The notes beneath the pieces were generated by a model. It worked only from the letters and a program-made list of their open reading frames with translations. It did no database searches and had not been told where the DNA came from. A program made the position numbers and the translations under genes. Below, piece by piece: positions 35,301 through 42,082 of a DNA stretch of 43,625 nt; position 1 is the first letter of the stretch, and each line of letters begins with the position of its first letter. The DNA is from Kiritimatiellia bacterium. GTDB taxonomy: Bacteria; Verrucomicrobiota; Kiritimatiellia; JAAZAB01. The DNA lies in the NCBI GenBank assembly GCA_028715905.1, contig JAQUQV010000003.1:74066-117690 (forward strand), in the 5' to 3' direction.

Positions 35301-36747
35301 TGACGATGACGGACTTCTGACCCAAGCCGGGGATCTTTCATTAACCCGTGATTCCGCCTCCGGCTTCCTGACCGGGACGACGCTGGGGAATATCACTGAC
35401 CAGCGAACCTATAACGGCTTTGGCGAGGTTGCAAATTACACGGTAAATGTTTCCGGTAATCCGGTTTATTCGGTTTCCTACGAATACGATGCCCTTGGAC
35501 GGATCATTAATCAGTCAGAAACGATTGACAGCAGCACGATAAACAAATCTTACGTTTATGACACGCGCGGACGGTTAACGCAAGTAACGACGAACGGCGT
35601 AGTCAGCGAGTTCTATTCCTACGATGCCAATGGCAATCGCATCAGTTCGGATGTAGGAGCCGTTCCCCGAACGGCGATCGTTGATAATCAGGATCGTCTG
35701 CTTTCCTATGGCGATCTGTTCTTCGGTTATTCCATGAATGGCGAACAAACCAATCGCGCGGTCAACGGCCAAACAACGTCGCTTGCTTATGATCTCTTCG
35801 GCCAGCTGTCATCGGTCGCATTACCTGATGGACGGATAATCAGCTATGACAAAGACGCCCTTGGCCGGATTACTGCTAAACGTGTCAACGGCACAATTAT
35901 TAAAGGCTGGATTTACAAGGATGGCTTAAAGCCCATGGCCGAGACCGATGCCTCCGGAAATATTATAAGCGTCTTTATCTACGGTTCCAGTCCGCTCACG
36001 CCTGACTACATGGTTAAAAATGGCAATACTTACCGTCTCATTCGCGATCATGTCGGCAGTATTCGCCTGGTTATTGATGTGGTCACTGGCGCTATTGTCC
36101 AACGCCTCGATTATGATTCCTTCGGCAACGTTTTACAAGATACGAATTCTGGCTTCCAACCCTTTGGATTCCAATCCGGACTCTGCGATTCTGATACCGG
36201 CTTTGTCCAGTTCGGCGCGCGTTGGTATGACCCACTCACTGGCCGGTGGTTAAGCAAGGATTCCCTATTGTTGGCTGCGGGATGGAACGTGTATGCGTTT
36301 GTCGGAAATAATCCGATAAATCTCATTGATCCGTGGGGCCTTTGTGAAGACATGTCGCAATGGCAATTATATCAACCATGGATTGATGGGATACATGAGT
36401 CATGGTTCGGACCTGAAAGCGGTATCAACTCCATTGATGAATACGCTGCATTCTATTTCTTTGGCCAAGCTGGTGTCCCGAAGGATCTTTCGATCGCTTT
36501 CTATCAAGCGGCCTATGGTGCATTCTTTGTGGGAAGTCATACTGCGATGCTTATGGGCAGCTCAGTAATGGTCTACGGAGGAATTGAGACTGGGGTTAAC
36601 ATTTGGGCAAATACCTCAACTTTTGCAAAGTGGACGATATTAAATGCAACAATCCGTCTTACCACAGGTGCTGGGGGTAAACTGCAGGAACCGATACGAT
36701 TGCCAGCACCACCTCCACCAGGGATCGAGCGTCTATGGCCATTCTAA
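29314..36747 (+). CDS. Giant secreted Rhs/YD-repeat protein with NHL repeats and a variable C-terminal tip
   Basis: About 2,477 residues; GGGAG 5 nt before the ATG at 29314 supports this start over an upstream in-frame ATG at 29227. A signal-like hydrophobic segment follows MNRVMRAF. Order by base position: Ca-type repeat (29524-29600), LamG/concanavalin-like domain (29640-30290), thrombospondin-3-type DSDGDG repeats (30292-30510), an InlB-like repeat (30540-30990), a carboxypeptidase-regulatory-like domain (31120-31350), teneurin-like NHL repeats with IAGTGIAGYSGDGGPA (32690-33680), then YD repeats to about 36080. The Rhs core follows with RDHVGSIR, ARWYDPLTGRWLSKD and NPINLIDPWGL (ending about 36342), then a 134-residue tip. 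Rhs shells wrap and deliver toxic C-terminal tips. Secretion by signal peptide rather than PAAR/T6SS is inferred. Confidence 0.9.
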   Translation: MRLRQNKIMNRVMRAFVVMTGAFFILGMGEKGGAEEGVPAGMAELGAETALGSEQYPDENFGLLAGCGGRRDRDYDGFTDEEERRVGTNPRDANSRPTLADNHDKISAWWPLVNNADEALEGELNGTLLNGAKFKQGTLELDGRRAYVNFGSSPALSFWGDFSYCLWLRPKDGKNFERVLGKVKSRSGESEYCLFIGYFGRIWSALSPDGSLDWDKALWTGTVLPVVKKNKWLHIGVSWRPDTDGVLMYVNGQRAWTWSIGFNGLTNIFLGGADLTLGAFDVQGAQAEDAFNGNIAGMIFCCETMSDLEMKEICLLGPGGDLIAYVNRDSDGDGLIDWWERKYFSDIRQNGLTDSDGDGLSNAQEQQLGTNPALADTDGDGYSDGEEIAAGSDPLDPKSTPAPKKVALQVNSVHGSCMPSVGTHEYSCGSTVVCYIAESPLIQGNTQYVSTGWIGAGSIPVSGTNLEVTAILQTNSAINWLWTTNYWLGLNAFEHGQVAGTSGWYRAGMVVNVGAMADEYWRFAGWSGDASGLDTNANPLSVLMDRGRNLRANFETTLPPDPADAAPAIRKGEAGILGRNISFLYSGENPIQTGADTNAFEVKRLAVVRGKILDREGQPLPGVTVTISDHPEYGQTLSRADGWYDLAVNGGAAVAVDYRKNGYLPARRTIDTAWQEFSILPEVRLISFDPVATPVQFGAGATNAQAARASAVMDQDGTRQATVVVPSGVQAYLVDDAGVTQAVNQLTMRFTEYTVGSNGPACMPAELPSSSFYTYCVELAADEAEGKAVKFDRPVSFYVDNFMGMPVGLNVPAAYYEWKGCPGWMAEPDGVVLQILAVNELGLAEIDLNGDGLAEDEAGLEEWGIAPEERSELAKLYAPGKSLWRVQVARFSPHDLNYPFYVVPEGAERPVVKVSEKSKKVAGESRQNTGGTIGIESGSFSEILPVSGTGYALNYTSARASGYNRFLTIPAAGADIPGLIKRVDIEVNVAGRQFVNSFPAQTGQEWNFEWDGKDAYGRDLTGKQKAAVKTGYVYDGYYGLTDRQNGGRTFGTMSGVNIPGGIRGRAEVAMRTEAEVKLGGADGRQWGLGGWMLGIHHAYDPVSQIISYGDGRESGEGTHAVLRCIRTVAGPGIAGYFGDGGPAMDAALNCPRDVCAGPDGAFYIADAGNNRIRKISPEGIITTVAGSGTAGYSGDEGLAINAELNNPASVAVCRHGVIYISDNGNNVIRKITPDGIIHTIAGTGIAGYSGDGGPAISAQLNAPLGIAVDRECAIYIADSGNYRMRRIGPNKRINTIAGTGEELEYWEEATGDGGPAIEATFRTPMDAAVADDGTVFVADLYDSRIRRIGNDGIITTVYQASDPGFGCRAVAAKPDSSSFYVVEYMTGMLVCPAMVWEVSPDGTAKRVAGIYDWSAPLGDGGPATAAYIDDAEGACFGPDGVLYIADTQQHRIRSVKVDYPGFSNEEIVIASEDGTEIYVFDAVGRHLRTLDAATRSTLYAFSYTSDGLLDKITDGGGLITTIERDSSNNPTAIVGPYGHRTEMKLDSNGWLTELTNPAGEKNLMSYTTNGLLTNVVSRRGYEFHQEYDAEGKIVGNTDPAGGRHCLFHEELTNGWVVAIADSLGWTNTHIVERFSDGTEIRRIIDPVGLEVTKTETSEGNVTINHPDGTQITMQQGPDPRFGMQSPIVKHREISTPSHFNVTDFERIAGLSGPYDPLSMTNMIEYLTVNDRTWMSQYTVADKTTINVTPMGKQSVVRTDALGRLVYLQSPGICAVNNEYDAQGRLVKTIQGDGSDVRAVNFTYAADGTLRSVNNALGEQVLTFSDKIGRLTNQVFTDGNALNLSYDRSSDPIKYLLPHGKEHGFGYNPVGLTERYSTPAVDSEPTNTSWHYNSARQMDYLIKPDGTIISNVYDNAGRLITMKAMKEGGSEEISYAYDEAGRIGSVTRAGDAIQYSYDAFLQTGETTPTGTILREYNDDFQVAVLSLAGVMGVSYAYDDDGLLTQAGDLSLTRDSASGFLTGTTLGNITDQRTYNGFGEVANYTVNVSGNPVYSVSYEYDALGRIINQSETIDSSTINKSYVYDTRGRLTQVTTNGVVSEFYSYDANGNRISSDVGAVPRTAIVDNQDRLLSYGDLFFGYSMNGEQTNRAVNGQTTSLAYDLFGQLSSVALPDGRIISYDKDALGRITAKRVNGTIIKGWIYKDGLKPMAETDASGNIISVFIYGSSPLTPDYMVKNGNTYRLIRDHVGSIRLVIDVVTGAIVQRLDYDSFGNVLQDTNSGFQPFGFQSGLCDSDTGFVQFGARWYDPLTGRWLSKDSLLLAAGWNVYAFVGNNPINLIDPWGLCEDMSQWQLYQPWIDGIHESWFGPESGINSIDEYAAFYFFGQAGVPKDLSIAFYQAAYGAFFVGSHTAMLMGSSVMVYGGIETGVNIWANTSTFAKWTILNATIRLTTGAGGKLQEPIRLPAPPPPGIERLWPF
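36343..36747 (+). other. Variable C-terminal tip of the Rhs protein (candidate toxin domain)
   Basis: The 134 residues after the conserved DPWGL match no toxin family I recognise. They begin with CEDMSQWQLYQPW and an acidic, aromatic segment. A central hydrophobic stretch follows (AFYQAAYGAFFVGSHTAMLM, then VMVYGGIETGV, about tip residues 52-85), and the end is a proline-rich PAPPPPGIERLWPF. The hydrophobic centre would suit a membrane-active or pore-forming tip. The region is visibly richer in A and T than the rhs shell, as expected for an exchangeable cassette. The toxin role is inferred from position alone. Confidence 0.55.
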
Positions 36748-36748
36748 A

Positions 36749-37135
36749 ATGAATATTTCACACATAGTTCTTTTTACCTTGATATTTCTGGGAGTTCTTT
36801 TTATCCTCCGTTGGATTTTTTATGCTTTCCATGCTCGTGATTACTTGCGCTATATCAATAAAAATCCAGATAAGGCATACGATTTCTTTACTTCCGATCC
36901 TGAAATGTGGACTGTTTTTGAAATCGCCGAACCAGAGTTAATACGAGATCATCTGCCCAGTTCGGCAGGTCTACCACAAGGAAAGTTATTAGGTCCATTT
37001 CAATTTAGAGTCCCGAAACGTCATAATCGTATCGTTACTGTTTACGGAAAATCAAGAAAATGTCTTGATGCCTTAGATCAGCTCGTAAAAAACGGTAAAA
37101 ATGGGGCAGGGCTGATGACTTGGTTTCTGCGGTGA
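36749..37135 (+). CDS. Small membrane-anchored protein, putative immunity to the Rhs tip
   Basis: 128 residues starting 1 nt after the rhs stop; a longer in-frame reading from 36644 lies inside rhs and is rejected. Residues of about 5-25 are one strongly hydrophobic helix (HIVLFTLIFLGVLFILRWIF), followed by a soluble domain of about 100 residues with KAYDFFTSDPEMWTVFEIAE and a basic RVPKRHNRIVTVYGK segment. No family is recognised. Position, size, tight coupling and AT-rich composition are those of an immunity gene paired with the upstream tip. A membrane anchor would fit a toxin that attacks the inner membrane or arrives in the periplasm. This role is inference. Confidence 0.6.
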   Translation: MNISHIVLFTLIFLGVLFILRWIFYAFHARDYLRYINKNPDKAYDFFTSDPEMWTVFEIAEPELIRDHLPSSAGLPQGKLLGPFQFRVPKRHNRIVTVYGKSRKCLDALDQLVKNGKNGAGLMTWFLR

Positions 37136-37148
37136 AAGATGGTGCATA

Positions 37149-37556
37149 ATGTTTAAGCGATCTACAATCCTAATTGTTCTTCTAATGGCAGTGATGACGG
37201 CGCTCGGAAACGTCATTGATTCTGATCTTGTTAAAAATATTCCGGCTACTGAATGGTTCGATTCCGAGCCGACAAATACAGCTTGGCATTACAATTCCGC
37301 CCGACAGATGGATTATCTGGCGGGTCAAGCCTGATGGGACGATCATTTCCAACGTGTATGACTTTGCCGGATGTTTGATTGCCGTTCGTGCGGAAAAGGA
37401 CGGAATGACTGATGAAATCAGTTATACGTATGACAGTGCAGGGCGGTTGGAAACAGTAAATCGCGGTGGCAACGCGATTCAATATTCCTACGACGCCTTC
37501 CTGCAAACCGGAGAAACGACACCGACTGGAACAATCACGCGAGAATTATCAATCAT
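37149..37556 (+). pseudogene. Frameshifted fragment of a second rhs/YD gene, with a short signal-like leader
   Basis: From about 37257 to 37546 the DNA matches bases about 34955-35235 of the intact rhs gene: SEPTNT-WHYNSARQMDYL, then KPDGTIISNVYD and IQYSYDAFLQTGETTPTGT. Near 37318 four extra bases replace the codons of the intact copy and shift the frame, giving an immediate TGA, so it cannot make an Rhs protein. Divergence in the middle shows it comes from a different rhs gene, not a fresh duplication. Before it, an ATG at 37149 opens a hydrophobic leader (MFKRSTILIVLLMAVMTALG) of unknown origin that runs into the fragment. Such broken pieces are typical next to rhs genes after recombination. 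Confidence 0.72.
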
Positions 37557-38531
37557 ATAGAGGCTTACGTCGGCATCAAGGATGTTGAATTAAATGCGGC
37601 CTGTGACAAGCGCAAGGAGCGGTTGGACGACTATGGAAGAAAGTATCGGATCCCGCGCCTTTACGAGGACCTGGAAACAATGTTGGATAGCGAAAAGCCC
37701 GATCTTTTGCATATTGTTACCCCGCCTGCCATCCGCGAGGAACCGATGGAACTGGCGGCGCGGTGCGGAGTGAAGGGTATTATCGTGGAAAAACCGATCG
37801 CGCTCAATCCGGCCCAGGCTGGCCGGATCAAGGCCCTGGCCGACCGGACCGGCATGAAGATTGCCGTGAACATGCAGAGGCGCTACTTTAAAACCTGCCG
37901 GGACTTGAAAAAAATACTGGATGAAGGAACCATCGGGGACCTTCAATGGATTCGTTGCGTTACCAAGGGGAATATTCTTTCCATGGGGCCCCATCTGGTT
38001 GATCTTCTCCTGTTTTTTATGAATAATGTCAGTCCCCTCCGCGTATGGGCCATGGCCGTTGGAATGAACGGATATGACTACGGTCACCCGGCGCCTGCCA
38101 ACATGCTGGTGCAATACGTTTTTCCGGGCGAAAAGGTCGTTTATTTTGAGGACGCCGAGGACGCCGTCGGCACGTCGGACGAAAAGGATTTCTGGCAGCA
38201 TCTTGAGTTTGATTTCTGGGGGACGAAAGGCTGCGCCTGGTGGGCGCAGAACCGTGATTGGGGCTATCACGCCGAAGGCATGCGACAAACTTTTACTGAG
38301 AAATGCTCCTGGGCGGAAAGCGATGTGCCGGGGCAGAGGGAATTCACCCGTGCCATGGCCGCCTGGCTGGATGACGGCGAAAAATTGCACTTGAACTGCC
38401 TGGAGAACACCCTGAAAGGGTTCAACCTGATTATGGCAACGCTTCAGGCGGCATATACCGGCAAACGGGTGGAATTGCCGTGCGCGGTTCCGGATGATAT
38501 CGTGAACAGACTGGAGGCGAAACTTAAATGA
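37551..38531 (+). CDS. Gfo/Idh/MocA dehydrogenase lacking its NAD-binding N-terminus (probable pseudogene)
   Basis: The open frame reads HIEAYVGIKDVELNAACD directly after the rhs fragment, where an intact relative would first have 20 or so residues with the GxGxxG dinucleotide motif. That motif is missing; the only start-like codon in this part is a TTG at 37623. The rest is complete: VTPPAIREEP, the lysine motif VEKPIAL, the substrate domain with MGPHLVDLLLFF, and a normal C-terminus. The stop overlaps the next gene's ATG (ATGA, 38528), so the pair was once a coupled operon. The rhs fragment and the dehydrogenase are in different frames, so no fusion protein forms. Without the Rossmann motif the product should be inactive. 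Confidence 0.75.
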   Translation, partial: NHIEAYVGIKDVELNAACDKRKERLDDYGRKYRIPRLYEDLETMLDSEKPDLLHIVTPPAIREEPMELAARCGVKGIIVEKPIALNPAQAGRIKALADRTGMKIAVNMQRRYFKTCRDLKKILDEGTIGDLQWIRCVTKGNILSMGPHLVDLLLFFMNNVSPLRVWAMAVGMNGYDYGHPAPANMLVQYVFPGEKVVYFEDAEDAVGTSDEKDFWQHLEFDFWGTKGCAWWAQNRDWGYHAEGMRQTFTEKCSWAESDVPGQREFTRAMAAWLDDGEKLHLNCLENTLKGFNLIMATLQAAYTGKRVELPCAVPDDIVNRLEAKLK

Positions 38532-39424
38532 AAAAAAACACGATCAGGGTTGGAATTGCCGGTTTGGACGGACACGGTCCGGTGTTCACGCGGCAGGTCA
38601 ATGAGGCGCGCGCGGTCAAGGGGATGAAAGTTGTCGTCGCCATGCCGTTTCCGTCGGTGATGGTTTCAAAAAAACAACTGGCGGCCAACGTGGAGACCGT
38701 GCGCCGGCTCGGCGTCGCGGTGGTGGACGATCCGGATGATCTCGCGCAGGGGGTGGATGGTATTCTTATTTTACATGATGACGGTTCCAAACACCTGGAA
38801 CTGGCGCGGATGTTCGCCGATAAGGGCAAACCGCTCTTCATTGACAAACCCCTGGAAGCCGGCGTGGTCAGGGCCAGGGCACTGGTGGATATGTGCCGCC
38901 GGCGGGGTGTGAAAATTTTCAGCGCCTCGTCACTGCGTTTCACGCCTGAAATGCAAAAAACGCTCTCCGGCCGGGAAAACGGCCGTATCCTCTCGGCCAT
39001 GACTTATGCCCCTTTTATATTGCGGCCGACCATGCCGGGCTGGATTTATTACGCCATTCATGCCGTGGAGCCGCTCTATGCCCTCATGGGGCCGGGTTGC
39101 CGCGAGGTGCGCTGTCTGGATCACGGGCACGGTCCCGTGGCCATCGGAACATGGAAAGACGGACGGCTGGGCATGGCCCGGGGCGTGAAAAAGGGAGCGC
39201 ATGAATACGGCTTTACCGTCTGGAAGGAAAAGCGCGCTGAATCGGCGGTGATTGATGTTGCGCGGATTTACAATGAATTATTGAAGCAAATCAGACGGTT
39301 TTTTGAGACCTCCCGCCCGATCGTGCCGCCGGAAGAATCGCTGGAGGTGATTGCGTTCATGGAGGCCGCCAATAAATCCATGGCCGCCGGCGGACGTCCG
39401 GTCAGGGTAAAGGCGGAAACTTGA
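38528..39424 (+). CDS. Gfo/Idh/MocA-family dehydrogenase
   Basis: 298 residues, short for the family. The Rossmann motif is present (IRVGIAGLDGHG) and the lysine motif reads FIDKPLEAG (about residue 100). The remainder is a compact alpha/beta substrate domain with GWIYYAIHAVEPLYALMG. Its start overlaps the stop of the truncated dehydrogenase upstream by four bases, so it may now be poorly translated. The second gene of such pairs often acts on a linked keto-sugar step; the substrate is not identifiable. It is intact, unlike its partner. Confidence 0.8.
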   Translation: MKKNTIRVGIAGLDGHGPVFTRQVNEARAVKGMKVVVAMPFPSVMVSKKQLAANVETVRRLGVAVVDDPDDLAQGVDGILILHDDGSKHLELARMFADKGKPLFIDKPLEAGVVRARALVDMCRRRGVKIFSASSLRFTPEMQKTLSGRENGRILSAMTYAPFILRPTMPGWIYYAIHAVEPLYALMGPGCREVRCLDHGHGPVAIGTWKDGRLGMARGVKKGAHEYGFTVWKEKRAESAVIDVARIYNELLKQIRRFFETSRPIVPPEESLEVIAFMEAANKSMAAGGRPVRVKAET

Positions 39425-39438
39425 AGGCGGAGGATTTA

Positions 39439-39465
39439 ACCACGGAAGACACGAAGGACAGAAGG
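39439..39465 (+). repeat. Three short imperfect tandem units ACCACGGAAG / ACACGAAGG / ACAGAAGG
   Basis: In the 128-nt gap before the next gene, three units of 10, 9 and 8 bases repeat with small changes. Similar ACCACGAAGGACACGAAGG strings occur between genes in many uncultured bacterial genomes (from memory). No function is claimed. Confidence 0.45.
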
Positions 39466-39570
39466 TGTGTTGGTATGCAGGCGGGATGGTGCAGACGAGG
39501 AGTAATTTTTAAACATCAAGCTCCGGTGGACTTTTGAAAGTAAATCAAGGAAATGAACAGGGAGGGAAAA

Positions 39571-41439
39571 ATGTCGCGACATTTTCACAAGCAGATTATC
39601 ATGGGATTTTGTCTTCTTGCCGCCTGCACCCGGATTGTATGCGCTGATTGGCTTGGCCCTTATCAAGTCTTGAAGACCGAGACGCCAATTTCAGTTGACG
39701 GCAAACTGGATGAACCGGTCTGGCAAAAAGCCGGAGTCATACACTTTAAAGACATAGCCACCGGAGAATCTCCCGCCCTGGAATCCGAGGCCAGGCTCGC
39801 CTGGGACGATCAATATTTTTATGCCGCCATGACTTTCAAAGACCCGAACGTATGGGGCACGGTGGATATTGCCAAACCAGGAAAATGGCGGGACATGCAG
39901 CATCCGCGGGGGGAATATGAAATGATGTATTGGGACTGTTTTGCCAAATTTTTCTTTGATCCGGATGCCGATGGCAGGAATTATCTTGAGTTTCACATCA
40001 ACCCGCTTAATTCAATGTTTGATGCTTTTATCGCAAAGGGTATGGATTCGTTGTATCGTCCCCTTCGGACGGGCTGCTGCGGGGTAGGCTATACCGTTAA
40101 CGTGGAGTGGAAAAGCAGGGGCGTGCTTCATGCCGTGCACGTTGACGGCACACTCAATGATTTCTCTGATGCCGACAAAGGATGGTCGGTTGAACTGGCC
40201 ATTCTCTGGGAAGACATTCAGACTTTTATCAGAGAAAATTGTCCTCCCAAAAACGGAGATATCTGGAAGTCGCATCTGGGCTGGGTCTGGCGGAAAGGGC
40301 CGGGCGGTGACCGTCACTACTGGACATGGCCTGTCATGGGAATCATCGCCTGTCATACTCCGGACAAATGGGAGACCATTCAATTTGTTGATCCGAATGC
40401 GTCCCAATCGGCGGAAAAAATCTGGCGCGGCGGCTGGGCAGGTAAGGAAAAAGACCCTCAGACTCTCGTTGACACGGCTAAAAAGCTTGGTTTTTCCGCG
40501 CTGATCATTCACGCCAGCGACGATTTCAACTACCTGAATGATCTTTGTTTAATGGCTGGGAAGTCCGGTATTGATGTTTACTACTGGTTCCATATTATTG
40601 GAAATCAAAAGAACAAGGACTGGTGGCAGGTTGTTACCCCCGGGGAGGCTGAAAAGGCAAAGCGCATAAAAGAGGATGGGTCCCCCGGCAAACATGGCTA
40701 TCAAAGCGGCGGCGAACCGGTCAATGATGAGACCGATGTCCATACCGGCGAATTCCTTTGCTTCCACCGTCCGGAGGTGATGGAGCACTGCCGGCAAAAG
40801 CTGGAAAAGGTTCTGAGGGAATGCCCGGGACTGGCTGGCATCGCATTTGATTATTTCGGTTACAAAAATTACCGGGGCTGTCATTGCCCGGTTTCCGAAA
40901 AAATGTTTGAAGATTATTACAGGAGATGGTTTGTTCGGTGTGGGCTTGATGGCAAAGTGGCGCGGGACGATGCGTTTGCGCAGTTTTCACTGGATACGCT
41001 GGTTGACTTCAATAACCGTCTGGCCGAATATTGCCGGCAGATCAAGCCCGGGGTAAAGATCGGCACCCATATTTATCCCGCCTTTATTGCCAATCCCGTC
41101 TATGGGAACAGGTTGGACGTGGATTACTGCATGCAGACGGTTGCCTGGTTTTTTGAGCCCTTCTGGAATTCCGGGAAAATTGAGAAATACACCGCAATTG
41201 TCTTGCAGGATGCAAAACGATATTTTGCCAGTTGCCATGGAATCCCGTTTGTGGGCATTTACCTTGACAACAAAGACCCCAAAATGAACAAGCCGGTTGA
41301 ACGCTTCCGTAAGGAGTTGCAGATCATCAGGAAACACACGCAATCCTTCAGTGTCTGCCCTTTCAATGTTTTCATTGACCATCCCGAGCTTGGCGACATT
41401 TTTATCCGGGAAATGGGACTTCCAGATGACAATCAATAA
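39571..41439 (+). CDS. Secreted CBM9-like / TIM-barrel glycan-active protein
   Basis: 622 residues from the ATG at 39571, which has GGAGGG 4 nt upstream; an earlier in-frame ATG at 39553 lacks a site. A signal peptide covers roughly residues 1-25 (IIMGFCLLAACTRIVCA). Residues about 30-240 are a CBM9/DOMON-type beta sandwich: ISVDGKLDEPVW, ARLAWDDQYFYAAMTF, YLEFHINPLNSMFDA and GWSVELAILWEDI. The second half is a TIM-barrel-like domain with GFSALIIHASDDFNY, GIAFDYFGYKNYRGCHCP and VPFVGIYLDNKD. The HCP and Cys-rich loop are unusual. It probably binds and processes an external glycan. The catalytic family is not identified. Confidence 0.72.
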   Translation: MSRHFHKQIIMGFCLLAACTRIVCADWLGPYQVLKTETPISVDGKLDEPVWQKAGVIHFKDIATGESPALESEARLAWDDQYFYAAMTFKDPNVWGTVDIAKPGKWRDMQHPRGEYEMMYWDCFAKFFFDPDADGRNYLEFHINPLNSMFDAFIAKGMDSLYRPLRTGCCGVGYTVNVEWKSRGVLHAVHVDGTLNDFSDADKGWSVELAILWEDIQTFIRENCPPKNGDIWKSHLGWVWRKGPGGDRHYWTWPVMGIIACHTPDKWETIQFVDPNASQSAEKIWRGGWAGKEKDPQTLVDTAKKLGFSALIIHASDDFNYLNDLCLMAGKSGIDVYYWFHIIGNQKNKDWWQVVTPGEAEKAKRIKEDGSPGKHGYQSGGEPVNDETDVHTGEFLCFHRPEVMEHCRQKLEKVLRECPGLAGIAFDYFGYKNYRGCHCPVSEKMFEDYYRRWFVRCGLDGKVARDDAFAQFSLDTLVDFNNRLAEYCRQIKPGVKIGTHIYPAFIANPVYGNRLDVDYCMQTVAWFFEPFWNSGKIEKYTAIVLQDAKRYFASCHGIPFVGIYLDNKDPKMNKPVERFRKELQIIRKHTQSFSVCPFNVFIDHPELGDIFIREMGLPDDNQ

Positions 41440-42082
41440 AAATCAGATCGTAAAAAAACGTTCCGGCAGTGACAAAATGAAGGCCGTGCAATCAGTCTCC
41501 CATGCAAATGCTCCGCTCCCGTTCTGGCTGGTTAAACGCGCGCAAAACGCCGCCGGCGCGGCGCTGACCGGCGGATTTTTCGCGCTGAACTCCGCCCTGC
41601 CGGTGCGTCCCGGCGGAAGGGTGCGCATCAGGTTTGAAGCCAGAAACCTCGTTCTGCGGTTTTACCTGGAGGAAACACGTAATGCCCGGCGTCTGTCAGT
41701 TTCCTGCCTGCGCAACAACATTGTTGAAGCTTTCATTGACACAAAACACGACCATGAATCGTATTATCATCTTGTGCTGAACATGCTGGGCGAATGTTCC
41801 ATGGAAAGGGTTTTGCGGGGCAATAAAGCCAGGAACTGGCATTGCGCGGTCAAAACTGCGCTCAGCCTGACCGGTGATGTATGGACGGCTGACATGCAAA
41901 TTCCACTGGCCGGTCTCGGGGTTAAAACCGCAAGGCCCGGCGGCGTCTGGGGCCTGAATTTCGTGCGCACAAGGTTCCTGAAATTCGGGGATTTCCATTA
42001 CAGCTCGGCGGCGCCCGGTCTGCCGTGTTTCAGGTGTCCCGGCCTTTCGGCCATGTTCCAAGGGACAGCCCTTAAATATTAA
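41426..42082 (+). CDS. CBM9-like (DOMON-fold) domain protein
   Basis: About 218 residues, overlapping the end of the preceding gene by 14 nt, so the pair is probably translated together; a later ATG at 41477 is an alternative start. The body resembles the CBM9-like domain of its neighbour: VRPGGRVRIRFEARNLVLRF, VEAFIDTKHDHESYYHLVLN, VWTADMQIPLAGL and GVWGLNFVRTR. No signal peptide, so secretion is unclear. It could be a binding subunit or a piece split from a larger protein; no catalytic domain follows. The coding frame ends shortly before a decayed PHP gene on the other strand. Confidence 0.6.
   Translation: MTINKNQIVKKRSGSDKMKAVQSVSHANAPLPFWLVKRAQNAAGAALTGGFFALNSALPVRPGGRVRIRFEARNLVLRFYLEETRNARRLSVSCLRNNIVEAFIDTKHDHESYYHLVLNMLGECSMERVLRGNKARNWHCAVKTALSLTGDVWTADMQIPLAGLGVKTARPGGVWGLNFVRTRFLKFGDFHYSSAAPGLPCFRCPGLSAMFQGTALKY

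Noticed and set aside
36644-36748. Upstream extension of the immunity-gene frame into rhs
   Set aside because: The extension lies in another frame of the rhs tip; the ATG at 36749, one base after the rhs stop, is the natural start.
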